A stretch of DNA of 64,000 nucleotides from Ixodes scapularis (taxonomy: Eukaryota; Arthropoda; Arachnida; Ixodida; Ixodidae). Made by a program: the position numbers and the translations under genes. Below are positions 52,801-62,689 of the stretch, piece by piece; position 1 is the stretch's first letter; each line of letters opens with the position of its first letter. The stretch covers positions 43,154,745 to 43,218,744 of the forward strand of contig NW_024609837.1 in the NCBI RefSeq assembly GCF_016920785.2, in the 5' to 3' direction. The notes beneath the pieces were generated by a model. The model was not told where the DNA came from. It did not search any database and saw nothing but the letters and a program-made list of their open reading frames with translations.

Positions 52801-55800
52801 AATAAAGACAAAAATTGTACTATAGTGATCATAGTGGGTAACTTGCGATTGCAACTTTTCGAAAAGATCTCACCACCCCTCATTTTATGGCGCTCTTGTC
52901 GTCAACGCTTGCAACGGTTAAATTAACAAATACGTGTTCAACCGTATTTAAGCGTTCTACTGGCAATGTGAATTCGGAACTCTTAAGCGTAAACAATAAA
53001 CTTTTAAAAGCCAATATTGATATTTATTGTTTTCGCCATTTTTTTATTAAATTTATCGCCACCAACTAAGGCGCCCCTGGTGAACTTCCTGATTAGTTTT
53101 CTTTCTACCACGATCTCGCCCACTAAGTTTCTCCTTGCGCTATAAATATTCTGTTTTGCATACTGTGTTTTGCACGCTCTGCAAGTACTGCAAATCGGTT
53201 CAGCTGTGAAAAGATATCGGATTATCGGCACTCGGTAAAGGAACTTCAGCTGATTTTGGATTTCTAAAGATTGGAAGGGGCATAATTGAGTGAGGAAAAA
53301 TTACGTCTCTTATCGCACGTATTCAAGAGGTAATCAGTCGATCGTGTCATACCTGTCATACATAATGGCGTGATATCAGGGTAGTGGGATTCCAATTTTG
53401 TGTGCTGTGATACAGCGCTATCTATCGCAGAACAGAACATAGTTAATTATATTCTGATAACAAAAACAAAAGGAAATTTAGTATTTACATATTTCACATT
53501 TTTACAGTGAGGCAGACAGAAAATCTCAAACGCAGCCGAGTTCCCTTGCGAAAACTCGGCTGCGTTTGAGATTTTGTGTCATGTCTGTCATATTCCACTT
53601 GTCTCGGGGATTAGATTATGGTGTCACCCTATTGAATTGGCCAGTGATATTAGATTAGATATGGCGATGAATCGTTTAGTGCACTGTAGCAGGGTCGTCG
53701 ACCAGCTCAATCCCGGTTTCAAAGTGTTTGAAAACGCCTTTTTGAATTTCCCGCGCTACGGTTTAGGCACTCCTTCGCAGACGAGCGATCCAGCAAACCG
53801 CATATTTAATTGCGAGACGGAGATGTAATCGGGAAATTGTTGGGTGTCATTCCAGGACGCGTAATCTGCGAAAAAAAAAAGGGGGGGGGGGGGGGGGGGG
53901 GGTGAGAACGAGGTACAAGACGCGCGCGGAAGGAAACCGGTTTTCCGTTGCCGCCGCGCCAATGCTCCCTTCCTTTAGCCCTGTTTGTTGACCGCCAAGG
54001 CCGTTCCCTCAAGTACGATAAAATGCGTCTCTTTAGTTTCTTCCTCGAAGGTCCGGCGAAGTTGACCAACACCACCTACAGATAACCAAGACCCGTGCAC
54101 TAACTGGCATATCGACGTCATCGTGGCGAGATCGAGCGCAGACGCGGATTGGATGCCGAGTGCTGCATCAGCCTTCCGCTAGGACTCGTGTCAAGTCGCA
54201 GCGTGTTGAAGGACGCCGGGCTCGGGTTCGGGTCCAATCACAGTTTGGTGCCACCCGAATTTGATGACGTTGCGCGGAGGAGGCTGTACTCGCAGGCTTT
54301 TCGGGCTACAGTGCTGTGCTTGTTATTTTCAGAAATTGTGCGATGTGGAGATGCATGTTTAAAATTTCAGCCAACTGTCAAGGTTAAAAATAATATAAAT
54401 ATCAGGTTAGTTTGTATGGCCGAAACTAACTGGTGTTTTTACAGAAGTGAAAAAGACATGGTCAGTTAAAAAAAAAAAAAAAAAAACACATGGAACTGTT
54501 AGGAACACTACCTAAGCTGACCCCGTGTAGCTTTTGTGCCGAATTATTTAGCAAAACGAAACGTTACGAAACAATCTTAGTGCAAGTTTTTATATATATA
54601 TATATATAAAAACTGCCAGCTGTAGAAAGGTATGAATTCCTGATCATCTTGTGCTCTTGGATCATCATGCTGCACAGAAAGTCAGGAAATTACCAATCGG
54701 ATATTTTTTTTTAAAACACCAGAAAAAGTTGTTTTGTACTGTCTAACTGAATGGCATGCAATACATCTACAAATTTGCTTCATTCTATAAAGGCATACCT
54801 TTCCAATTTTTATGATAGCTGATTTCCAGAAATATGCTCAAACACCATGTCAACTCTATGTGCCATTTAAAAAAAAAAATTATTGCCCTTCCCACTGTTG
54901 CTTTGAAGAAAAAACACTGCATGAAGTACCCAATTCTTAAAACATTAAGCTGGCATAAAAAAATTGTGCCTTTTTTTGCATTTGAATTGTGCGAATTTCA
55001 GTAAAACAACATGGAACCGATGCTTACCATCAATTCACCACATAATGCAATTCACTACCTAAAGAGAGGAATTCATCTCTTTACTGTGATTCTTGAGGTG
55101 AAAATCAATGGGTAGTCGAGCAAGTTCAAATAATATGTTAAAGTGTGCAGTTTGTAGTGTCCTTAAAAAACGAAAAAAAAAAAAAATTTAAACAGTCTGG
55201 TTGGGATACGCATGTCAAAAAAGTAATTTTACATAAAAAAAAACTGTTGAGCAATATTGACGGCGCGAGACTTATTTTAAATTCTGCGCACAAAGTCCAC
55301 GACGTTACGAAATGGTCATACACTCTTTCCACCTCAATGTGATGGTTAACCCGATCCACCTCTCCTCCACGCGCCCGAAATGCCGAGAGAGAAAACTACT
55401 GGAGAGGGGGCGACTACCGTCTAAATCTTGTCTCGCGCCACCAAGATTGGTCTAAAAAAATGTTTTTCTTGCATAAAATTAATTTTCTTAACAGGCGTAT
55501 CCCAATTAAACTGTTTACAAAAAAAATCAGGAACTTTTTATAAGGACAAACTTCAACGATTTTTGTACTTTGTGCAAATACTGCTTAAAATGAATCCCCG
55601 ACATTAATGACCTGTAAAACACGTTTGTTTTTCACCACATGCACAAAAAATGAAGAAAAACGAGCAGCGTTTACCCCCTCAACTTGTAGCCAGAGCAAGC
55701 AGTCACGTGATCTGGAGCCGATTATATGCCGCCAGTGTGGATTATAGCCATGCGCTGGGGTCGGCAGAGCACAGGAAGATGAAAGAACAGTACATGCGCT

Positions 55801-58800
55801 GAGTTCCAGACATCGTTATGGTTTGGCTATTGTCGTCATTGCAGCGATTGGACACGGGCCACCACCCCAATGATTGTCGAGCTATTATCATGAGCCCAAG
55901 TCAAGTGTTCCTGCAATGCTCACGTCCAATCTATGAGCCGGATTCAAGTATTGTCACTGGGGGGAACTGCGACCCCCCAGCTGCGTTACCAAGTTTTGCA
56001 AAAGAGAGATTGAAAGAAAATACTCGCTTTTGTCCTTGAAACTACACTGCAAGAAAGGAGTTTCTTCGTCAGTGCCGTTGCCTGGAAGTATACTTGGGTC
56101 CCGCTAGTGCCATTAAGCTCGCATAAAGTGAAACATATTCTAAGTGTGAATATTGTTGCAGGCACCAAAACACAAAATATACTAGTTAACTCATTAGCAA
56201 TCAGTAATGTGCGCGGTGCAAGCTATCAGATTAATTGTCACCCTACCTTGTCAAACCTCCATATATAATGCTTATTGGCCCTTCAAGGTAAATAACTGAA
56301 ATAAAAGTAGAAGGAATGTGTTAAAAACATTCTGGAGAAAATATAATTTGGACTGGTCAATAACATATATGAGCTTGCCTAAACCTGCTATATAAAATAG
56401 AGTATACTGTCAACTTCCCCAATTTCCAGTAAGCGATTGTACCAATATCTTCACACCATTCGGTACTTTTTCGTGCTGCAAACATAGCAACATCCAACAA
56501 AGTACAGCTACCCACCAGCCACCCCAAATCTCTGACAGCACAATGAAAAAAAGCAAAAAAAAAAAAAAAAAAAAAGCTCATAACACATGTTGGTTGACCA
56601 TACCAGAGAATGGAGACAAGACACAGTGGCAACTAGGTAACTATCACTTTTATAAATATACACGGGGAGTATTAACCACTACACGTCGGCCTATGCATCA
56701 TACCGCTCACTTAATTGTGACTCTTATTGGTGGGGTGGGGGCAAGGGGCAAGACACATTTCCGCTTGGTAATAATATCAAAAGGGACATTACAATGGCAG
56801 CCCATCCTCTTCCCACAAAGGCACCTTAGGACAAACGCCGCAGTTGTTGCATTACATACATCGTACCCGCATGAAAAGCCACGGGCACCATAGTATTTGG
56901 CATAGTTTGGTTTTGGTCAGTAAGGGTAAAAAAAACAATAAAAAAAATGAGTTAATCAAATGACAAGGGATAAAAGAAAACCGACCCACAATTGACCTGA
57001 GGGTGGGGGAAGCTTAAAAGGAAAACGAAAAGCACACAACAATTGCACACATGCTTAAGAAGTGTATATAGGAAGGCTGATATGCCAGCGCCAGTTTGGT
57101 GAGCTGACTTCTTTCTTCACTGGTATTGAATGAGTTAGTGCCGTGTACAGCCAACCTCGGCTTAGTATATTGCTGACATGGACTGTCGAATGTTTGACAA
57201 TGTGATACACAATCCTAGTTTGCAAACAGGGATGACCTCATCCTTCACTCCTTGCACTGCTCTGTGGATTTCGGGCAAATCGAATGCGATGCAGGCGAAT
57301 AACCTACAATTTTCTTTTTTTATCTAACAGAATCCTCGAAAAAAGACAAGCCATGAACTGCCCGAAACCTGTGGCAGCTCAATCTCGCGGCTCAAACCTC
57401 CGAAAGCCTGCAGCGCTAGGTAGCACTCAAATGGCAACATGGCAGAACTAGGGGCCTCCATTTCCAACATTGAACATTAAAGTAAAAAAATTAAGAACTG
57501 AAAGAAAACTACATGGTAGACTTTCTATTATCATGCTGCATAAGTGCTGGACACCTTGTCAAGACCAGCTATAAAGTGAGCACACAGCAAAAGGTTACAA
57601 GTGCAAGCTCATAGCTTTAAGAAGCCACTCTGCTGCTCAAGAGAGCACATATAAGAGAAAAGTATTTATCAAAGCCAGAGCCACATATTGAGAGTCTGGC
57701 CAGTGGGTAAGGTGATGAAGGCACTGGAGAGGAGAAAAGTGAAGCAAAGAGAGGAGAGCGCCGAAGGAGCGACGAAGAAATGAGGGAGCAAAGAGGAGAC
57801 GACCGCCATTTTGACGCAACGCCGTCGGCGCAGAGCACTGTTGAGGCTATGCGTCATCTGCTTTGGGCTTATTTCTTTTTTGCCTGAATCAAAGTTTGTG
57901 TTCAAACGTGAAGAAGCTTCATTCGTTAGCTTCTCAAGCCACCGACAAATAACACTATCATTTTCTTGCCAGAGCCTGCCAAATAATAGGAAGGAACCAG
58001 AATTTGGATGTCGATCCCATGCATTGCACCGGGCGAATGAATGAAAATGGCGTCCCTCCCCGCTCAGCTGGGAGCAGCCGGGAGTTCACGCGCATGCACT
58101 CACGCCTCTAGCTCTGCGCTGTGGGCTGATTGGCTCACTCGGGATGGGGTCGTTACGGCGGCGAGATCATAGACTGGCCAAACTCTCCCAAAAGACGGCT
58201 CTGCTCAAAGCTACCTGCTCATGCTCTCATTCCCCTCCGAGGGCTCAGTTTAAGACGAAACAAGGCATCAATAAGGCATGCCACTGGTTCTCCCCGCTAC
58301 CACTAGATCGCTGCGTGGTGCTTCAAGCACCAGAGGTGGCCAAGGCCATTTGCCATTTTTGTTGCAGATACCGGTTTCTTCCCCAAGCGCGCTCTGAGGA
58401 GGCATCGCTGGTGTACCCCCTCCACTGCCAAGGTGATAGTGTGGCAGAAGCTACGTGCTCGTTGAACCAGTCAAGCGTTTACCTTTCGGCATGTAATTGC
58501 ACCCCTGCCCATACCCCCGCATAGGGACAACACCTTCTACATAAGAAAGCCTTATAGTGCCGAATTTTCCTGTGTCACTAAAGAAGGCCTCCTTAGTGCA
58601 CAGATCACAAATGACTGGTGCGTGAACACTCAGCCGAGACATCGACTTCTCACTGATTAAGCGCGAGTTCCAGCCGAACGCTGACCCAGCAGCCGTCTCC
58701 GATCTGTGCCCTACGGTCGCCTTCTTTAGTGACGTATGTAAATTCAGCTCTAAGGCTCTCTTTGGTAGAGATCGGGGTCAGGTGAGGAAAGGGAGGCGGC

Positions 58801-58934
58801 TGATTGTTCCGGCGAGCACGCAGCTCCTGGCGCACTAGCTTGGAGGTGAACAGAGTATAGTGGAGGGCTTCTCGCACACGCTGTCCCTAAGGCACGCACT
58901 CCGGGACGATCACTCCGCCGCGTCGAGACGGACG
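52801..58934. other. Intergenic region between CRTC and the TSP1-repeat gene
   Basis: No coding exon recognised on either strand. It contains a fold-back repeat (53340-53680), a G22 homopolymer at 53881-53902, an AT dinucleotide run at 54593-54608, poly(A) runs (54470, 56553-56573) and otherwise AT-rich unique-looking sequence. The 3' UTR of the TSP1-repeat gene should lie just below 58935, but no AATAAA is seen on the minus strand within the first kilobase. Confidence 0.45.
53340..53680. repeat. Fold-back repeat with perfect central hairpin
   Basis: The centre is a near-perfect hairpin: AAAATCTCAAACGCAGCCGA and TCGGCTGCGTTTGAGATTTT around about 14 bases (53519-53575). The outer flanks also pair imperfectly: CATACCTGTCATACATAATG..AGGGTAGTGGGATTCCAA with CATGTCTGTCATATTCCACT..GTGTCACCCTATTGAATTGG. 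Probably a decayed inverted-repeat element upstream of the CRTC promoter. Confidence 0.65.
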
Positions 58935-59111
58935 TCACGGGTGGTTCTGAAGTTCGGTCGAGGCGGAAGATGGCTGGGGCGTGGCTTCCGTGGGACAGGG
59001 CCCCCGGTTGCAGGTGGTCATGTTGGCGGGTCGCCGGGACGGGTCGCAGCGATCGCGGATGGGGCAGCTCACCTCCCGATGCTTGTTGCCGGGGCCACAC
59101 CTCGCGGAGCA
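58935..59111 (-). CDS. TSP1-repeat gene, exon C (last TSP1 module and stop)
   Basis: Acceptor ..tgcaacacgcag|TGC, then CSARCGPGNKHREVSCPIRD, RCDPSRRPANMTTCNRGPCP and a short tail TEATPQPSSASTELQNHP ending in TGA (58937-58935). The six-cysteine TSP1 pattern is complete, and NMT is an N-glycosylation sequon. A donor-like GAG|GTGAGC occurs inside the module (HRE|VSC), but using it would destroy the domain. If the TGA is not used, a weak CC|GTGACG donor just before it could continue the gene. Confidence 0.82.
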   Translation of the reverse strand, partial: CSARCGPGNKHREVSCPIRDRCDPSRRPANMTTCNRGPCPTEATPQPSSASTELQNHP

Positions 59112-61102
59112 CTGCGTGTTGCAGACGCGCGTATTTAAGATTTCGTTCGCACATCTACCGTTCGGGCATCGCCGAGAGCGTTGCAACCGCTTACGACGTA
59201 GCGGGTTAAGAAATGCGGGCTCCTCCTACGAAGCTCTCTGCTTGCTACGATTGGTTGTTTCCTCCTCCCCGCTCACCTCCTCTCCAGAGTTTGCTCTGCT
59301 AAAGTGGAAAGAGTGGAGGGCATTAGGAGAGGAGCGTGAACCGCGTTTCTTGACCTGCAACAGGCTATGGACACGCCAGTCAGAGACGCGCGTTCCAGAC
59401 ATTGGCTCGTCTAACCTGGCAAGAGAAGTGCGTTTCCTGTGGACCACAGAAAGCCGGTCGCCCCCACCTTTGACCAGTCGTAGGAGGTCCAGGCCAGACA
59501 GAGGTCCAAGTTGCACGCGGATCTCTCGGGAGGCTTGAGGTGCTGTGTGTGCAGGTAGCACGATTCCTGGGGGACCTCGCGCTGAGTCACCTTGTCCACG
59601 CACTTCACCCGCCGCCGTCGTTCACCGCCGCCGCAGCCACGTGAGCACTGCCGAGGCAAGAAGGGGACCACAAACACTTTTTTGGCCTTTTCTGTCTTCT
59701 CGGCGCATGCGGTTCAATGAACACGATTTGCGAAATACCTGAAGCGGAACGATTTATGGGAACAGCGTGATAACATTAAAGAGAACCGTATATCCCGGTC
59801 AATAAATCGCACCTCTGTGTAAGTCACACCTCTCTATAAATGGCCGTTTTCACGAAAAAAAGCTGATATTGAAGTTGTACCTTTGTTTGAGTCACACTCG
59901 CATATGTTCGATCGGCTTTGCGAAACTGCATTGATAAACTTGCACGTGTGTATTATGATTACAATATATGCGCAAGCCGGAGCCAGTTTCAATGTTCTCG
60001 CCAACAAATCGAACAAGAAATATAGCCCCCGTAGCAAACGTGCGCAGCTAAGGTCCAAAAAAGACAAAAAAAAGAAACAACATAACTTGAACACTCGGCC
60101 TAACTGATGCGTGTTCGGGCTCGTCCATTTTTTTGCAATCACTGTCGAATCATTTTAGTGTGAAGCAATATAAGGGTATATATAAATTGAAGTAAACTTG
60201 AACTTTTAGCTTTTTACATTTCTTTTATGATTACGCACAATTTTGTTTACTATCTTAGCATATATGCACAAACAAAATCACCGAAAGACACCAATTTCTG
60301 ACAAATAATAAACACCAAAATATATTTGCAGATCTTTTTTAAAAATTAACATTGGAAAATCTGCAGCCCAACTACAGTACAGAATCTTCGTGTTCAAAAA
60401 GTGAAAGACGTTTACAATTCTTTGTAATGCCGAATTAGAGCGCAGCTCTTGATGAGGAGGAGGGGAGGGTACAGAGAAGAGGGTTGCGTGACATCACGTG
60501 TGACGTCACGCGAGTAAAATTTTCCCACTAGAATAGCGGGGAAATTTTTCCGCTAAATTTAAAAAGAAAATTTTCCCGCTAAATTTAGCAGAAAATTTTT
60601 CACCAAATTTAGTGGGAAAACTTTGCCTTTGTGACTTCACGTGTGACGTCATTATGGGAAATGTCCCATAATGCGACGCGCAATTACGCTGACGGCGTTG
60701 CCGCTGAAGCCAGAAAGAGGCGCCTAGGAGCTGCGCTCTAAAACGAACAGTTTCAAAGGTTACCTTAGACCACTTGGACGCTCGCCAGGCATAACGGGCG
60801 TCTTCAAGGACCACCGTCTTTCGTGGCACCGGGAGGTGGAGGATCTCGGGGAGCCCGGAGATCCCCGAGAGGTTCCAGAAGTCGCCGGGAGCGTCGCCCA
60901 GAGGAACGTCCAGCACCACGTTGGTCTGGATGTCCAGTGCGCTCTCGGTCGGACGTGGCGGGACTTCTGTGGGCTTGGACGGATCCGGGGCACAAGTTGA
61001 ATTGCTCTCGCACGCAGTTGAGGAAGGAGGCAAAGATGTGGGCGAGGGGGTTGACTGCGGGGAGGTGCATTCGTTGGATTGATCACCGGTGCTGCAGGTG
61101 AT
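58935..61102 (-). CDS. Thrombospondin type-1 repeat protein (ADAMTS/ADAMTS-like/papilin type), 3' part
   Basis: Three exons in phase 0 (61102-60764, 59647-59468, 59111-58935) read together as a linker, one full TSP1 module and a second TSP1 module, then a stop. TSP1 modules of this group (W..W..CS..CGGG..RR..C....C....P) mediate binding of secreted ADAMTS-family proteins to the extracellular matrix. Each intron falls between WSK and CS, so the modules are split after their Trp-rich start. Signal peptide, protease or spacer domains would lie upstream of the window, so the exact family member cannot be named. Same strand as CRTC; no sign of functional linkage. Confidence 0.85.
59468..59647 (-). 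CDS. TSP1-repeat gene, exon B (TSP1 module)
   Basis: 180 bases, acceptor ..cttgcctcggcag|TGC and donor TCAAAG|GTGGGG, phase 0. It starts CSRGCGGGERRRRVKCVDKV and ends ACNLDLCLAWTSYDWSK. It supplies CSRGCGGGxxxRRVKC, a middle C (QESCY) and the C..D.C pair: six cysteines in the ADAMTS-type TSP1 spacing. The final W..YDWSK opens the next module, finished by exon C. Confidence 0.9.
59789..60060 (+). repeat. Interspersed repeat (TCGCACCTCTGTGTAAGTCA family), copy 3
   Basis: Copies at 43553-43799 (plus) and 2805-2960 (minus) share the CACCT.TGTG.AAGTCACAC start and the ATTACAATATATGCGCAAG interior. It begins CCGTATATCCCGGTCAATAA. It lies in the intron of the TSP1-repeat gene. Confidence 0.65.
60432..60743. 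mobile_element. MITE with AGAGCGCAGCTC ends and TGACGTCA words
   Basis: The ends are TTAGAGCGCAGCTCTTG (60434) and GGAGCTGCGCTCTAA (to 60742). The interior has two CRE palindromes (GTGTGACGTCACGCGAG, GTGTGACGTCATTATGG), several CACGTG words and repeats of AAATTTAGCGGGAAAATTT type in both orientations. It lies in the TSP1-gene intron just below exon A. It is the same family as 61680-62142. Confidence 0.75.
60764..61102 (-). CDS. TSP1-repeat gene, exon A (Ser/Thr/Pro linker and start of TSP1)
   Basis: 339 bases, acceptor ..tgtgtttccag|ATC and donor TCTAAG|GTAACC, phase 0 on both sides. It reads ITCSTGDQSNECTSPQSTPS, then a Pro/Ser/Thr-rich stretch likely to be O-glycosylated, then LDVPLGDAPGDFWNLSGISG (with an N-glycosylation sequon NLS). 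It ends DARYAWRASKWSK, the W..(x)..WSK opening of a TSP1 module completed by exon B. The acceptor's pyrimidine tract is good. Earlier exons are outside the window. Confidence 0.82.
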
Positions 61103-61679
61103 CTGGAAACACAAAACAGATTGGTAGTGATCTTTATCTCAAAGTCCTATCAGACTTTGATAGGGCTGAGCAAATATTCGAGTTTTCGAATATAGTATAG
61201 TTTCGAATAATATGCTATTCGATGTGCGTTTCGAGATGAACTGCAATATTCATACTTTTCAAAGTGCTGATCACGATCGGTCAGCCTTGTTGAGTGCACT
61301 TCTCACCGAGCACCTGTGCGCTGCGGGGAAGCGATACCCGTGGAGCTTGTGGGTTCTGCGGGTATTTCTTTCCTGCTGTGCACAGGTGCTGCAAGAGAAG
61401 TGCACACAATGGGACTAAACCGTCGCGATTATGCTACGGTATATTTTGGGCAGCGATGACTTGATGACACACGTTCATCATTCGTGCTTGTATTACAGCA
61501 AAGCTGTATATGGCTAAAGCGCTGTTCATACATATGCAACCGAGTAAGACCGAGAAAAACCAGACCAAGTTTTTAAGCCTCTTGCGACGTCTTAGACCAG
61601 CTCTGCTGCAGCGCATCCGGTTTTAAGATGTCGCAAGAGGCTTAAAAAAAGTGAAAGCCGTTTACAACTCCCTGTAACG

Positions 61680-62142
61680 CCGAATTGGAGCGCAGCTCTT
61701 GATTTGGAGGAGTGAAGGGTACTGAGGGGAGGGTAGACCCCTCCTCCTTCTCCCCTCATTCTTTAATATGCTCCGGGGGGGTCACGTGACCTGGGGGAGG
61801 GGGGGGGGGGGTGTCACGTGACTTTGGGGAGGGGGGTCACGTGACCTCGGGGAGGCGTGACCTGGGGGTCACGTGGGGGGTCACCTCAAGGTCACGTGAC
61901 CCCCAAGGTGACCCCCACGTGACCTCAGGGGGTCACGTGACCTTGGGGAGGAGACCCCGTGACTGAGGTCACGTGACCTTGGGGTCACGTGGGGGTCACC
62001 TTGGGGTCACGTGACCTTGGGAGGGGTCACGTGACCTTGAGATGACCTTGGGAGGGGTCACGTGACCTTGGGATGACCTTGGTTACGGCGACGCCGACGC
62101 CGCTCAAGCCGGGAACGGGCCCCTAAGAGCTGCGCTCTAAAA
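61680..62142. mobile_element. Same MITE family, expanded by GTCACGTGACCTTGG minisatellite
   Basis: Ends TTGGAGCGCAGCTCTTGAT (61684) and AAGAGCTGCGCTCTAAAAC (to 62143) match the 60.4-kb copy. Its middle is an array of about 14 GGGGTCACGTGACCTTGGG-like units (61777-62080), with some inverted (CCCCAAGGTGACCCCCACGT). Each unit centres on the 10-bp palindrome GTCACGTGAC. The tail GCGACGCCGACGCCGC..CAAGCC also resembles the 30.1-kb copy. Confidence 0.78.
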
Positions 62143-62339
62143 CCGGTCTGGTCATGCATTTTTGGTATTCATGTGCAAAAACAAGTCAGAAATTGCACAT
62201 AAAAGCACCCTATTGCATGGAAATGCACAAACGCCTCATCACCTCTATATGCATTTTGATAAAGAAAGACGTAGAAATGTGTGATAATGGAGATGCATAT
62301 GAGACCAACAGGCCTTCTCCCGCTCGAGTCGGGTGATGT

Positions 62340-62680
62340 CACTGCTTTACATATATAAAAGCAGCAGCTGCTGAGCAGGGCATTTCATTGTGTTCTGCAG
62401 TTGCTATGGGAAGGCCACGCATAGTTAGGACTCCCAAAGAGCAGCGTGCCCATGATGAGCACCACTGGTCATGCATAGATTTAACTTTAGCTAAGAATCT
62501 CACCAAAGTAGTAATGGAACCCATTAGTGTATACCATAGTGATCACAAAGCAATCATCACTACCGTTTCAGGATGATGTATGTATAGTGTAAATAAACAT
62601 TTGATGAAGTTCTTTTGCATGTTTCTTGGTGAATCATTTGTGGTGGTGCTCTACACCTTCACTGGCCAACCACCGTCACA
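62340..62680 (+). other. Small gene-like unit: TATA box, short ORF (MGRPRIVRTP), AATAAA
   Basis: TATATAAAAGCAGCAGC at 62350-62366 looks like a TATA box. An open frame follows at 62388-62576 containing MGRPRIVRTPKEQRAHDEHH, and an AATAAA lies at 62592-62597. GRPR is an AT-hook core. The compact layout suggests an expressed or once-expressed retroposed unit or a non-autonomous element; I recall similar MGRPR..TPEEQ openings as repeated in tick genomes, but that is from memory. No introns and no known domain beyond the AT-hook-like core. Confidence 0.35.
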
Positions 62681-62689
62681 GAGTGGAAT

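Noticed and set aside
52554..52883. 109-codon minus frame overlapping CRTC exon 1
   Set aside because: Out of frame with the conserved MANPRKFSEKIAL start and without homology.
59050..59075. Strong donor-like GAG|GTGAGC inside the last TSP1 module
   Set aside because: Using it would cut the module between its second and third cysteines; the continuing frame completes a canonical TSP1 domain.
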